In this document: positions 35,214 through 47,500 of the stretch, one piece after another
Position numbering within the stretch: the stretch's first letter is position 1
Layout of the letters: every line of letters starts with the position of its first letter
Made by a program: the position numbers and the translations under genes
Notes under the pieces: model-generated
Told to the model about the DNA's origin: nothing
What the model saw: the letters and a program-made list of their open reading frames with translations, nothing else
The model's database searches: none
From: Trissonchulus latispiculum
Taxonomy: Eukaryota > Nematoda > Enoplea > Enoplida > Ironidae
Length of the DNA stretch: 64,000 nt
NCBI GenBank assembly: GCA_030248195.1
Contig: JASAND010028459.1
Span: 1-64,000 of the forward strand
Reading direction: 5' to 3'

Positions 35214-36260
35214 TCACGAATCGACCTTCTTTTGTCTGGATATTTATCATACATTATTGTCCTTTGACTTGTACGTACCTAAATTTGTATTGACTGGGTC
35301 AGATTGTTCCTGCAACAATCTAATGTTTTTGGGCCAGATGAAATAGTCAGTGTTGCAATCTTGGATTGCAAAAAAGTTTCTACGAATTTTAAAAGAAAAG
35401 CAGGAATCCATACCACAAATTAGTAACAAATAGACAATCAAATTAGCACAAATTGATCAAAAGTAAAGCTGTCGTTTTCAATTTAATTTACTAATAAATT
35501 TTTAAGACTTTTCGTAAAGCACAACTTCCAGTGTTGATTGATCAAGGAGCTTCAGTTGAAAGCAGAACATAAAAATACTTGAAAACAAAACTCTCAACTG
35601 GGGGCGACTGTTGCAGATCCAGTTCAGCTGCCAATTCTGATTCGGGTTTCTTTGTTTAACCGATTAAAAGGGAATATTCGTTTAGATGGAACATCTGTTT
35701 GGGTTTCAGGCAGTTAACGTGTATCCTTGCTGTTTGTTTTTGCTGCTTCTGCTACTGTTGGTCTTGTTCTTGTTAATGTTTGATGATTATTAAAAGGTCT
35801 TATACCGTTAAGGATAGGGCATGTTTTGCATAATATCCATAGTCTTGGAACCGAAATATGAGCGGCTGTCCTGAGTAATCATTTGAAGGTAGCCTATATA
35901 ATGTATATATCTTTAGAATCCTCAGTAACTCTAGATTCCGAAAATCTGGAAAAATCCGGAATTCCGGGTTTCTTTCACAGGAAATCTAAAATTTTTAGTT
36001 TTTCGCCCATTTTGAGCTTAACACATCTTGTAATAGACTCAACTCGTAGAAATAAGCTTACTTCTCGGAATTCGCGAAAAATTTCCAAAGAGTGAAATCC
36101 TGAATTCATAAGTTTCGCAAGTCTGGTGCATTTTCGGACCTTGGGTCTATTACAAGATTTGTTCAGCTCATCAAGAGCTTTCGAATGATGCCCATATTGT
36201 GGGGTATTGGAGAAAATTTTTTAAAATCCTGTCTTCTCGAATTGCTTCGTAGAAGTACTG
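35214..36260. other. eIF3k 3' flank, no further gene seen
   Basis: AT-rich sequence that should contain the 3' UTR. I see no repeat with defined ends and no coding signal. Confidence 0.4.
35493..35498 (+). terminator. Candidate polyadenylation signal for eIF3k
   Basis: An AATAAA hexamer about 280 bp after the stop codon is the first canonical signal seen downstream. Support is by position only. Confidence 0.3.
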
Positions 36261-38195
36261 CAGAGATGAAACCGGGTCAGTTCGGGTCACTATATGGACC
36301 GGGTCACCGGGTCAGGAGCTCTGACCGGTCTTGACCCGGTATTTTTGATTGGAGGAATTTTTTTGCTGTTTAGGATATTTTTCAAAGTTTTACCAATTTT
36401 TGCCATCTGAAAACTTCAACTACTCAAAAACAAGCAATAGAAATATTCTTAACTTAATCTTGTAGTTTTTTTAAATGCTTGTCGCTGTAGTAGTGTCCTC
36501 ATAATATTTGCAATGTCCTGCCAAGCTTAGATCTAGGTTTGAAACTACAATGCATGTTTTGAATCTTAACTAAAATATGAAAACTGTTACATGGGGCCTG
36601 AGAAACTGAAATCTTTATTTTAAAATCTAAAATTCCCCATGCTCCATCTACTGTAAGTGACTTATTGCTTGCTGCTGCTAACTTTTGGTGGGAGAGGGTC
36701 AGACTGTGGGTTTCAAATCTCAGTAAGAAGGAAAATCTCAGCAAAATAAGGTTTATAGATTCACTTTGCATTTTTTGCAAATGTTATGGCTTACTACGTA
36801 TCTTCAGGAACCAATTGTGATTGCTTTTATTTCATATTCTCTGAATCCCAGACATACGAAAAAATATTTTCAAAGAATTTCCGCTGAGTGAAACTTCAAT
36901 CATACAACTAAATGAAATATTTTACTAAAATATAAATGATAAAACAGAAAAGTGCTAATCTGAAGCCCTATGATTAGAATTAGATGATGTTATGGCTTTG
37001 GCAAAGTATTTTGTTTCATTCAAAAAGCTATGTAGTTTACTTCACATTATTGAGTGCAAAATCGTGCAAACCTTGTTGATTTTTTCCGGCTTACTTATAG
37101 TTAGAGTTGTTCGGGGGCTGGACTTCGGGCCGGCCCCCGGGGGGCTGGCCCCGGGGGCCGGCCCCCAACCGGCCCAGCCCCCTTCTTAAAATTGGGGGCC
37201 AGCCCGTGGCCCAGCCCCCAATTTTGGGGGCCGGCCCCCACAACGGCCCCGGGGGCCGTCCGCAACGACGGCCCCCGGAACGGCCCCCGGCCCCCAAACC
37301 ATTCTAAGCTTGACATTTCTGCATGAACGATTTGCTATTTCCACCAGTAAACATATCTGATGTGTCTGCACGCCTTCTTGCGCTTTACTCCAATGCATAA
37401 CAACGATGTATACACAAAGTTTTCTCAATGTTTCTGCAACCTTTTTTCTATAAGTATGGTCTTGAACGCCAGGCTGAAGTCTACAGCCTACTAAGCTTGC
37501 TGTCGTGCCGTCGTTTCTTAGCTGAGTACAGGACAATCACGTAGGAAACAAACATGGTTTAGTTGCGGAAGTTGCTTCGTCTTAGTCAGCCTTTGCCAAC
37601 TGCAGGTTAACAACTTGGTTCAGTTTTGCGATCGCATTGAATTTTTGTTTAACCTGTCTGTAATGGCAAGAACATTATCCGAGTTGCATGTTTGTACTGC
37701 TTCATTTTTGTTAGTAATTAGACGGTTTTCTTCGGATAGGAAATAAAAACAATGCCTGCAGTTGTTCTTCCTAAGAAAGCACACATTCATTGAGCCGGGG
37801 GCCGACTGGGGGCCGTCCATCCGGACGGCCCCGGGGGCCGGGTGGGGGCCGAGCCCCCGGGGCTGGCCCCCAAAGTAGTGGCCCAGCCCCCGGCCCAGCC
37901 CCCAAAATTCGGGGGGCCGGGGGCCGGCCCAGCCCCCTTTTTAACGAGTCGAGGACAACTCTACTTATAGTATTCACTTTACAATACTACTACTTTAAGG
38001 AAAGCAAAACGTTTGCCCAACTTGATATTTTAGTCGTCAAAAATTTCCAAAATGATAGAAAACACTCACCGCACCCCAATAAAGTATTTTTAATTTTTTG
38101 CAAGCTTAAATCTGAATTTTCAAAAATACCGGGTCACCGGGTCAGGGGTCGACCGGGTCACCGGGTCAGTAAATAGTGACCCGGTTTCATCTCTG
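36261..38195. mobile_element. hAT-like element with TIR CAGAGATGAAACC, TSD AAGTACTG
   Basis: The ends CAGAGATGAAACCGGGTCA and TGACCCGGTTTCATCTCTG are perfect inverted repeats flanked by AAGTACTG (36253-36260, 38196-38203). Just inside both ends, ACCGGGTCA motifs are repeated in direct and inverted form, as for subterminal transposase sites. The element is interrupted by 37102-37963. An inverted, truncated relative lies at about 40486-40620 and a lone left end at about 39399. No transposase frame remains. Confidence 0.9.
37102..37963. mobile_element. hAT-like element nested in 36261-38195, TSD CTTATAGT
   Basis: The ends TAGAGTTGTTC and the inverse GGACAACTCTA are flanked by exact CTTATAGT duplications (37094-37101, 37964-37971). 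Both subterminal zones (about 37115-37305 and 37795-37940) are extremely GC-rich, built from GGGGGCCGGCCCC-like blocks in opposite orientation. The middle is ordinary AT-rich DNA. Pro/Gly/Arg-rich frames in the GC blocks are artefacts of composition. Confidence 0.88.
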
Positions 38196-38654
38196 AAGTA
38201 CTGCACTGCACATAGCAGAATTTTTATGTTAAGGTTAATTTTCGTCAAAAATATTTTACCAAATTTGAACAAACTGACGGTTTGGCGGAATTTGATGGTT
38301 TGTACGGTGATAAACTGGATTGCTCATTGCGCAATACTTGTCAAATCATTTGACCAAACAACCAATTGTATTCGGACACGTGACTCTGTGCTCCAATTGA
38401 ATTCTGCTTTGTAATTTGTGTTTTTGGTTAAAGCGTTGATATTATTTCACGCACATAAACAGCAATGTTGTCTTCATTGAAACATGACGTCCAGCGTATT
38501 TTATTTTTATTATTTGTTAGGACCTGGGGCCTTGTCTTTATGAAATAACTTCATAAAAATATTGTTAATTCCGTTGGGCAACAATAAAAAATTAGATTCG
38601 AAAAAAAGAATTAGTTGGAAAGTTGAAAATAGCTGTTAAAAATTACAACTGTGC

Positions 38655-38805
38655 GGTGAAATCTTTCCCCCCGGGAAAAATTCACCGGGGATATTTTTCC
38701 GGGGGGAAAGATTTCACCGGTGATATTTTTCCGTGGGGAAAAATTTCACCGGTGAAATTTTTCCGGGGGGAAAAATTTCTAGGGGGAAAAATTTCACCGT
38801 GACAC
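38655..38805. repeat. Short quasi-palindromic tandem repeat
   Basis: Four or five units of about 36-40 bp combine TTTCACCGGTGAAA-like and TTTTTCCGGGGGGAAAAA-like palindromes. Each unit can form its own hairpin and also pair with its neighbours. No gene. Confidence 0.75.
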
Positions 38806-39183
38806 CGACTAATGCGATTCTGGCTGATGAAAGTATACGTCAGACGGGTAAAATTTAGGGTTGACGTAAATTGGACTCTTACCTTCCCCTCTACCAGTGC
38901 TAAAAATTTTTTAAGACTTGGCCTATCGAGCTTGTTATCGGTGTTTTCGACCATGCTGAGTTCACATAAATTTTTCAATTTCGCGAAATTAGATTTTTTC
39001 GATTCGCAAGGGGAACCACCAAAACTTTGTCTTCAATTTTGCTGAAAAACTGTATACGGGGTTTTCTGGGTCGCTGAATGCGAATCTGAAGTTTGTTTTT
39101 TCGATTCAGCTTTTCGTTAGCTCAGTATAAACAAGAGTACATAATACATAAGAGAATGGCAGCAGTCATACTATGTCGTATAA

Positions 39184-39378
39184 GCGTGACACATCCTCTA
39201 CTACAGGCTAACGGTTTAAACTCCCACCGCAAATTGGTATCTAGTCGAAACAGGGGTAAGCTAATTCACTCTATGCTTGTGTGCTAAAGCTTGAAAACAC
39301 AAGCACTACGTGCGCGAGTTTTGTACCTGTTTCGAGCTTTAGAACATCAACCGTTAGCATGCACAGGATGTGTCACGC
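39184..39378. repeat. Short inverted repeat pair
   Basis: GCGTGACACATCCT at 39184-39197 is the exact inverse of 39365-39378, and CTAACGGTT near 39208 pairs with AACCGTTAG near 39349. The spacer holds further weak symmetry. Probably a small decayed DNA element. Confidence 0.5.
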
Positions 39379-40485
39379 TTATGATACCAAGAGTACATGA
39401 CAGAGATGAAACCGGGTTAGGTGAATTTTGGAGCATTTTGCTTTTTATATGTCCAATTTCCTGCCGCAGTGGCCTCAGATTGTCAAATGCCACGAAGTTG
39501 AGTTTCGGACACTTTGATGATTTCTAACGACGGCCCCCAGCACGTCTTGGCGACGAATTACAACATGTGGTCTCTACATCTCCATCTCAGGTCTTCTACA
39601 GGGATCGCCAGCACTTGGTTTCATACGACTCATCGTCATCTTTTGGTTTCTCTACATCATTTGATCTCTCGCAATGCAGTCTCATCTTTGGCGGCATCCT
39701 TGCTCCACGACAATCTCCGGCACATGCTTTCTCGCGATCTCAAATACGCTAAGTTTTGATTTTAAATCACCTGGTAAACCTTTGAATTTACAGCTTAACC
39801 TTGAAAATGCCATCGTATGGAGTATGCACAGTTTTAACTCAACATTAATAATTACTAGTGCAGAGTCGGGACGGCTGCTTGCTAGCTAGGTCATGCACAC
39901 GCATAGACTCCATTGGAGCCACTTCAACAGCAGAGAACTCTCAGTAACTTATGTGCGGGGGCAGTAAAAGGTTTTCCTGAAGGCATGCAATTTTTATTTT
40001 TTCTGTTCCCAAGAAGTCGCGAAATTCTGGCGGTTTATAGTTTAATCCGTGACAATACTATTGGAACATTTTAAGTCAGTCATAAAAGTAGCTCTAGCGT
40101 AACGTGCTAGATCAAACCTTACAGTGTCCTCTATTTATTTATATATTTTCAGCATCTTCACAGACCGTATTTCCTACTTTCCTGTATAGGCTCGTCGCTC
40201 CTTGCCTCCTCTTTACTTCTGCAGCCGACTTTTTACCCAGGCCTTTCGAGCAGGCATATGTAGTTTTCAGCCCACCTAGTTGCTATTGCCAAGCGGGGGG
40301 CAGCTGCAATCGGAAATACGATTGCAGCTGCCTTGGGAGTGACTGAAATAACCGTACGGTAGCTTGCTCGGGGATCACGTTTTCTGTCCGTGTCTTCTTC
40401 TCTCCGTCTCTGGACTGCGGTCTGCGGGGAGGACCACTTACGGGCCACTTGTGAGCCTAACAGTGGTGAGCCATCAGCAAAAAAA

Positions 40486-40620
40486 AAGAAACCGGGTTAC
40501 TATTTACTGACCCGGTGGACCCCTGACCCGGTATTTTTTGAAAGTCAGGTTTAAGCTTGGAAACATTAAAAATACTTATATTGGGGTGCGGTGAGCGTTC
40601 TTCAATATAGAATGACCGTT
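40486..40620 (-). mobile_element. Truncated inverted copy of the CCGGGTCA hAT-like family
   Basis: Read on the minus strand it matches the right terminal region (about 38060-38190) of the element at 36261-38195, including the repeated ACCGGGTCA motifs and a shared AT-rich stretch. The terminal CAGAGATG is lost. Confidence 0.65.
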
Positions 40621-41593
40621 ACTCGGTGGGGTAATCTGAAGACCCGTAAATCGTAAAACGGAAAAGGCGTCTGTCACTTGTTGAGATGTTATGTTACAGT
40701 CACGCCAAAATTAGTACGGTTCCTCCAACCAACTATTACTGAATGCTTCATGCCAGGAGCAACTACTATGGCTAAAATCTACTAAAGCTTGCTCAACGAT
40801 TAGAATAAGACTGGAAGAGATTCGGAAGGACAGCGAGCACGCATTTTTCAATTTTTTAAAAAATAATATACAATACGCAAATGTATACTTAAACTGATAT
40901 GAGGGACATCACCTTGTCAAGTTTCTATCAGATGTAACCCTTAAATTTAAATTATGCCTCTTAGGCTTCTCTCTGAATACACCAGAGACGAAAGTAAATC
41001 GTGGGCATTCTCGCTGACCTGCCGATACCCACAACTTGAGGGTAAATTTCTGACCAGTGAACGTCCACGGGTCCTCAAAAACTACAACAGTAAAACTAAG
41101 CAAAAAATATAGGTAGGTACGATTTTCGGCTGTGTCTACTTATTCAATCCTACTTTACAGCTTATCAACCAGCTTTTTAATAAAACGACACATCACAATA
41201 GTAAGTAACTACGGATTACAGAAAACCATGTAACAAATAAGAAACATAATAAAACAATTTTCTCCTTAATTTTTAATTCATCTCCAGTACAAAGCAGCCA
41301 ATCAGAATCAGTGTCGAATACCAAGTCTTTTTAACGGAAAATAAAAACTAAATTTCACTTTTTTCGGGTCTAGTGAGTGCCCCTCCATATAAATAAAAGT
41401 TATGGACAAAACTAAAACACATCATAGTAAACAAAACAACAGTGCGCACATAAAACAAAACAAATTAATTCTGAATGCATGGCTCATCCGCAACAGTCAG
41501 AAAACTAATAACTGTTCCAATCAACCAATAAGTATAAGGATGTCGCAGAGAAAAAAACTTCAACTGTGTGAAAAGCTGAAACAGACAAGGAAA

Positions 41594-44500
41594 TTAGTAT
41601 CTTCGACTTCCTCCGCCACCAGCCGGACTGCCGCGATACTTTCCATAGGATCCACGAAATGAGCCCGAACTTCGAGCTCCAGAATAGGCGCCGACGTCAG
41701 GCCGAGATCCGCCAGCGAAAGCAGCACTGCCAGAGGCACGACCTGCAAAAGAGGAACCTCCTGTAGAAGCATTCGTCCACGAACTACCACCACCGCCACC
41801 ACCAGCACTGCCTAAACCAATCGTCAAAGAACAATTGTGAAGGAAAATGGAGCAATGCCACACAAATAATGTTCACAACACGCTCATATAAAAATGACGA
41901 AAAAGTTCTTAGATCGGCAGGAGGTTTTTTAAATGTAGTACGCAAAAAAGTACTGCCTGCTTCAGGGAACTGTGGAAAACAATTCTGTAGACCAACTCTC
42001 CTACCCGTATTTCTAATAATATGCCTGGTTAAGTTAGCATATATAAAGAATGCTCTGCCAATAACTATACGCACTGTAAACAAGCAAACTAACTCATTTC
42101 GGCTCTAGAGGAGGACCATGACCCGCCACCACTAGATCGTCCCTGCCATCCCGCAGTAGAGCCGTAGCCAGAGCTTGATGATGTCAACAAACTAGCGGCA
42201 GGCTTCCCCACAGCTTGTCGACCACTCCCAAATGATTCTCTGCCATAGGAAGTGACACCAGCGCCGCCACTAGAGCGCCCAATCAACTCACTTGCTGTGG
42301 CCCCATAGCTTCGTCGCGCGCTGGCCACCCCTGTAGATCCAGAGGCCCACAGCTCTGAGGGCCCACCAGAGCCACGACTTGCACCATAAGCGACCGCTCC
42401 AGTGCCGCTTGTGCGAGGCGCATAGGCTGTGACACGCTCGCGAGAAGCCGGAGACGCACCATACACGGTGGTTCGAGATGGGACCCCGCCACTCTCACGT
42501 GGCGATCCAAGCAGTGGCTTGCCAGAACGGTGATGCTGAGCCGCAACCAGCTCTCGACGAGATACCACCACAGGCTCTCGAAATTCAGCAGCCCCACCAT
42601 AAACGACGGCACTCTCCCGATAACGCCCAGTGACAGCACTTAAACGCTCTGCCGAAACTGGGACCGGTTCTCCAGGATATCGAGCAGCAGCGGCGCTGCG
42701 GGCGGATCCGTGACGGCCAGTCCCAGCACTCAGTCGTCCTGGCACACCACTTTCTCGACCAATCTCCCGTTCACGATAGTAAGCATCACGTCTGAAAAAC
42801 GTATCCAATACAATACAACATAGACTCATGGGCCATAGGTATTTTCAAAACAAAATGTAAATGATCAGAATTGTAAAGTGTCAAATATGAAATGTTCGAG
42901 AGCAAAAGAATTAAGAAATACTTCCAAACCACATACGACACGGATTACGGATACACAAGAATAAAAGTCAGAAACAGATGGTAGAAAGAAATCATTAATT
43001 AAAAGTACAATATGCCAAAAATTTATTATAATTTGCAATCTACATACTTTATTTTATCCATAATCATTCACATTACTATAGTGAATATACACATTACTGT
43101 CAAACGAAACAGAACTTAACCAGAAGGAGTTTGAAAGCTGCTTTTAAACTCTAATACTTTAATGATTACCTTGATTCACGAGTAGGAGGAGGTTCAGGCA
43201 GAGAGCGGCGACTGTGATATGACGCAGCGCCTGTTCCAGTTGAAGAATAAGCTGGTCGTTTACTTGGAGGCGATTCCACTGCTTCGTAACGAGAGGATCG
43301 TTTCCCACGACTATATGATCGAGAAGAACCACTGGAGCTAAAACAGCGACGTAAACGGAAACGGATTTAGTTTAATGACATGGAGTTTAGAGTTTGATGA
43401 AGTTTAATGGGGCCCTATCACAAATTAAAATCAATGTTTGATTTAACCCTTTCGTGACCGGATTTTCTTAGAGTCAACGTTTAAAAAGTTGGAAAATCAG
43501 CTAAATTGTCACTGCTGAAAATCAGCTAATTTAATTTTTGCAGCAAAGCAAGATTCTGAGATAGCATAAGCTGTACGTTAAACTAATCAGCTAGACCGTT
43601 CATTTTTTCAGCTGGGGCGGTTTCTCTGCCCATCACCTCCAATCGATGTTGGACTCGCTTGAATTAAATACCAAAAGATGGCTCCGAGTTTTCAAAATTT
43701 TCAGTCATCTAATGGCCGCAGGAACTTTATTTGCTCAGCTACTTTTGAAATATTTATCAAAACGGTGCCCCCCTCCCCCGACCTGGTGAAAAAAGGACGC
43801 TGAACTCAGCAACAAAAGCTGTATGCTTAGGCTACTTCGACAAAAAGATTTAATGGGACCAAAGATGTCTCATAAATTATGTGATCCTTGGTCAAGAAAA
43901 GGTTAAAACTATTTTAGAACATTGTTCTCATAGAGTACTGTTCACCGATAGCCACCTCCAAACCCACCTTCCCCCACAAGATTTTGGTTATTCCCAGCCC
44001 CAGATTTTAGCAGAAAATGGTCCAAACTTTATTGAAAATATCTAGCTTCGCCGGGTGGGTACTCTTCTCTCAATACGCTTGCCTTAAACTAAAATCCAGG
44101 TATTTTTGACAGTTTTTGCGTTTTCTCATGCAAAACACACCGAAACATTAATCCCAAAATGACCGCTATACTCTTACCCCTCCCCCTCCCCGAATTCCCT
44201 TCGAAATACAAATACCCTCTCTGCGTTTTGAAAATTAGTTGGCAAGTTTTACATATTCAATTTATTCGTTTTCCAAAACTGAAGCTAGTAGAATCAATTT
44301 TAGACAAAGCTAAGTAAATACAACAACCTTAACCAGAAATCAAAGCAGACTGACTTTTTGGGTTATAGTACAAAATGTTCAACTCGTGACCATACCATAT
44401 TTTCGCAGAGGGGGAGGGCATCCGGGAGTGAGAGAAACTTTCGGGAGGGAAAAAGATTTTTATCTATCCCCGTGTTTATCTATGACCATGACGCAGCCCT

Positions 44501-47500
44501 AGCCCTGGCGCGCTTTACTTGGCCAGGTCAAAAGTATTGGTTTTGAAATAATGCAAGCAAATCTGGAAACAAAGTGTAATAATTTAAACGGTAGTACCGT
44601 TCTCCATAGGAAGCAGCCTGCATTTGCTGTTTCAACTGCATCTGTTGAAGTTCCAATTTTTCTCGTTCCAACTTCTCACGCTCAAATCTACAGCAGACAC
44701 AACACGTTACAATAGATGACAGTTTTAAAGATGTACAAACTTTTATTTATCAGAGAAAAGTCTGTTTTAGGAAAAACAATTCTGAATCAAGCCTCGAGGA
44801 GCTATACTAGCAGCGCATACAAAAAACCAGGCATACCGCATACTTTTAAAGCGATTCCTTTTGCTTACGTTAATTGACGGCTCAAATAAAGATAAAATTT
44901 AACGAAACTTTCCAAAATAAGATCTTTTAGCGTTCTAAAACCCTCCGCACAATCCCGCTTCAAAATTCGACATTTTCGTTCAGGGTAGTTTTTGCCATTT
45001 TGTCACAATTTGGCAGCGATTGCGTAGTTACAACTATATTCGTTCGAAAGACCTCATTGTGCTCTACATGTTAGCTTTTTGAAGCAACTTACTAGCTATT
45101 CTCTACTGAGATGATAATAGCCAACTTTTTTTATTATGGCGTCCGAAAGTTGCCATTTTATCAGACATCAAATAAACCATTACTTCGTGAGCTCAGCAGG
45201 GCAGAAAATTAAACTAATGGTGTAGATTTGAAGGTCAGACAAAGGTCAATTATCAGAGGCATGGTCATCATCCAAATGCTATCCCGATAGCTGCTAATGT
45301 AGTTTTTGGAAAAAGACGACCAAATTTCCTCCAGCGATTGTGGCGAATTTAGTATGCAAGCTACAGGTTGCCACTTGGCAGATGTGTTCTACACAAAAAC
45401 ACCCTGGGACCCTCTTTTAGTTGCTTGATTGCTGCTTTCTATTTAAAGCGGTCGCTTCTCAGAGTTGTGAAAAGTATGCAAACTCCAGGAGAGCATACAT
45501 TTTAGCTAATTCGTCCATAACTAAGAGCGACTTCATAGTAACTAAAAAGGGTCACCAGCTATTTGGCAGAGGTATCGAATTATGCAACCGATGTCTCCCA
45601 AAAATCACTCCAGTCTGCAAAAAATCTGGAAGATTACACTCCTTCTCAACTCAAAATCAGTAAAACCTTTTTGAAAAACCAAAATTACAGTTAGTGGTAG
45701 TGTAGTTTATGTTTTATCGTATTCATTAAAAAAAAGAAAATATTACGCTACATTTTTATATAAAAACGACTTCCTAACTCTCCAAGCAATGAAAGAGTAG
45801 TGATGGTTCAAAGTTGATGTCTTCAAAAGGAATCTCCACCTTAAGAGAATAATACAGACCAATCCTGAATTGGAGCCTGTTAGACTCAAAAGGTAACAAC
45901 AAAAACAAACTTAAATTAAGTACGACAAGAAAGGTAAAGTAAGAAAATTCAGGTCAGTCTGAAGTTTTGAAGCTATAAAATAAGATGTATACCTAAGCCG
46001 TTCCTTTTCCTGCTGTATTTTCAAAATCTCTTCACGTCGCTGATACTCCATCTCACGCTGCTTGAACGTTTCCTGCAACAGTCGCTCACGTTCTCGCTCA
46101 CGATCCGAACGACGACTAACAATTTCCATCTGGAATAAACATGAAAACATTATTGAAATTCGTTAACACATTTGCATCAATTGCGCAGAAACATTACTTG
46201 AATATTATCAACGAATGCTTAGTTTACCTCAGTGGAGGGTACCCTCACTTGAATCGACCCATTCGAGCTCACCTCCACTTTTTGGGCTTCACCCACTCAT
46301 TTTGAGGTGTCCACAAATTGCCACGTTTTAAAAACTTTTGGTCAAATTTCTCGAAAATATTTTTCTCGCTTCAACGGAATTTTTTAGTCTAGAATCGTCC
46401 ATTTTGCTGCTAAAACTAATTTTTTGATACTTTGAACTCACATCGCAACAACAGGAAACAGTGGATAGTATTACCCTTCCACGAGGTGCGCCTCTGCCGC
46501 CCAGAGGTCCACCACGGCGAGGCGGTCCCCCAGTTCCACGAGAGAGGTAGCCTCTCGCGCTCCGCTGAATAAGAGCACGACTACGCGCCATTCCGGCCGC
46601 AGCCGCCGCGCCTCCTCGTCCTCCTGGTCTCACAATGCGACCGCCAGCAGTTCTGCGCGCTGATCCCATTCCTCCCATTGGTCCTCGTCGTCGACGGGCG
46701 TCTGACTCTGAAACAGCATCGCAACAGTCTAACCATGGTAAACAAATCAGTTTTCGATTGGCAGAAGTTTCAATCTTTTACTAATGAGAAGTTTCAACTG
46801 TAACGTGAACTTCTCATTCCTCTAAGTTACAAAATAAAATAACGTGTGACACTGCTTATCTCAAACGAACATTATACCCATTAATCTCTGGCTTACTTCT
46901 AGGCCAAAATTTATGGGGGGGGGCTCGACGAAGCCCCCCCTCGATGGGGGGCATATTTTTTGACAAATTTTTAGGTTTTTGCGTAAAAAATGCTAAAAAT
47001 CGCTAAAAAAATAACTAATTTTGGGTGTTTTTAAGCTAAAATAGTGGAAATTTAGGTAAAAATCCGGCGAAGCCGGAAAAATTTTTGAAAATTTTGGCTA
47101 AAAATGGTAAAAAATGGCAATTTTTGGGGTTATGGGGGGGAGGTCGGAATTTATGGGGGGCTTTTTATGGGGGGGGCTCCTCGAATGGGGGGGGAGGACG
47201 CGGAATGGGGGGTCCTCCCCCCCAGTAGAAGTAAGCCAGAATCTAGTGTTCGACAATTACTGTAGGTTTCTTCATTGTAGTTTGCACTATTCAAATTACA
47301 GTGTGCAAACTAAAGCAGTAAAACCATTCACTATTTATGTACCATCTTATCATTTAGTGCTGACAGGAAGTAAAAGCTGGCTCTCAGCACACAAGAATAA
47401 TGATGGATAACGTCGGTACAATATAATCTTCGCAAATAAACTAAACAATACCGAGTATATAAATTCACCATTCCACATCGCAACGCTTTTAAAATTTTGC

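Noticed and set aside
40152..40346. Alternative final exon of eIF3k after the acceptor at 40151
   Set aside because: It would add a long unrelated tail. The exon at 35182-35213 gives the family's length and a C-terminus resembling other eIF3k proteins.
42283..42639. Alternative minus-strand frame inside the SAFB-like exon, and frames at 51097-51581
   Set aside because: They are frame shadows of the SAFB-like exons 42094-42791 and 51027-51675.
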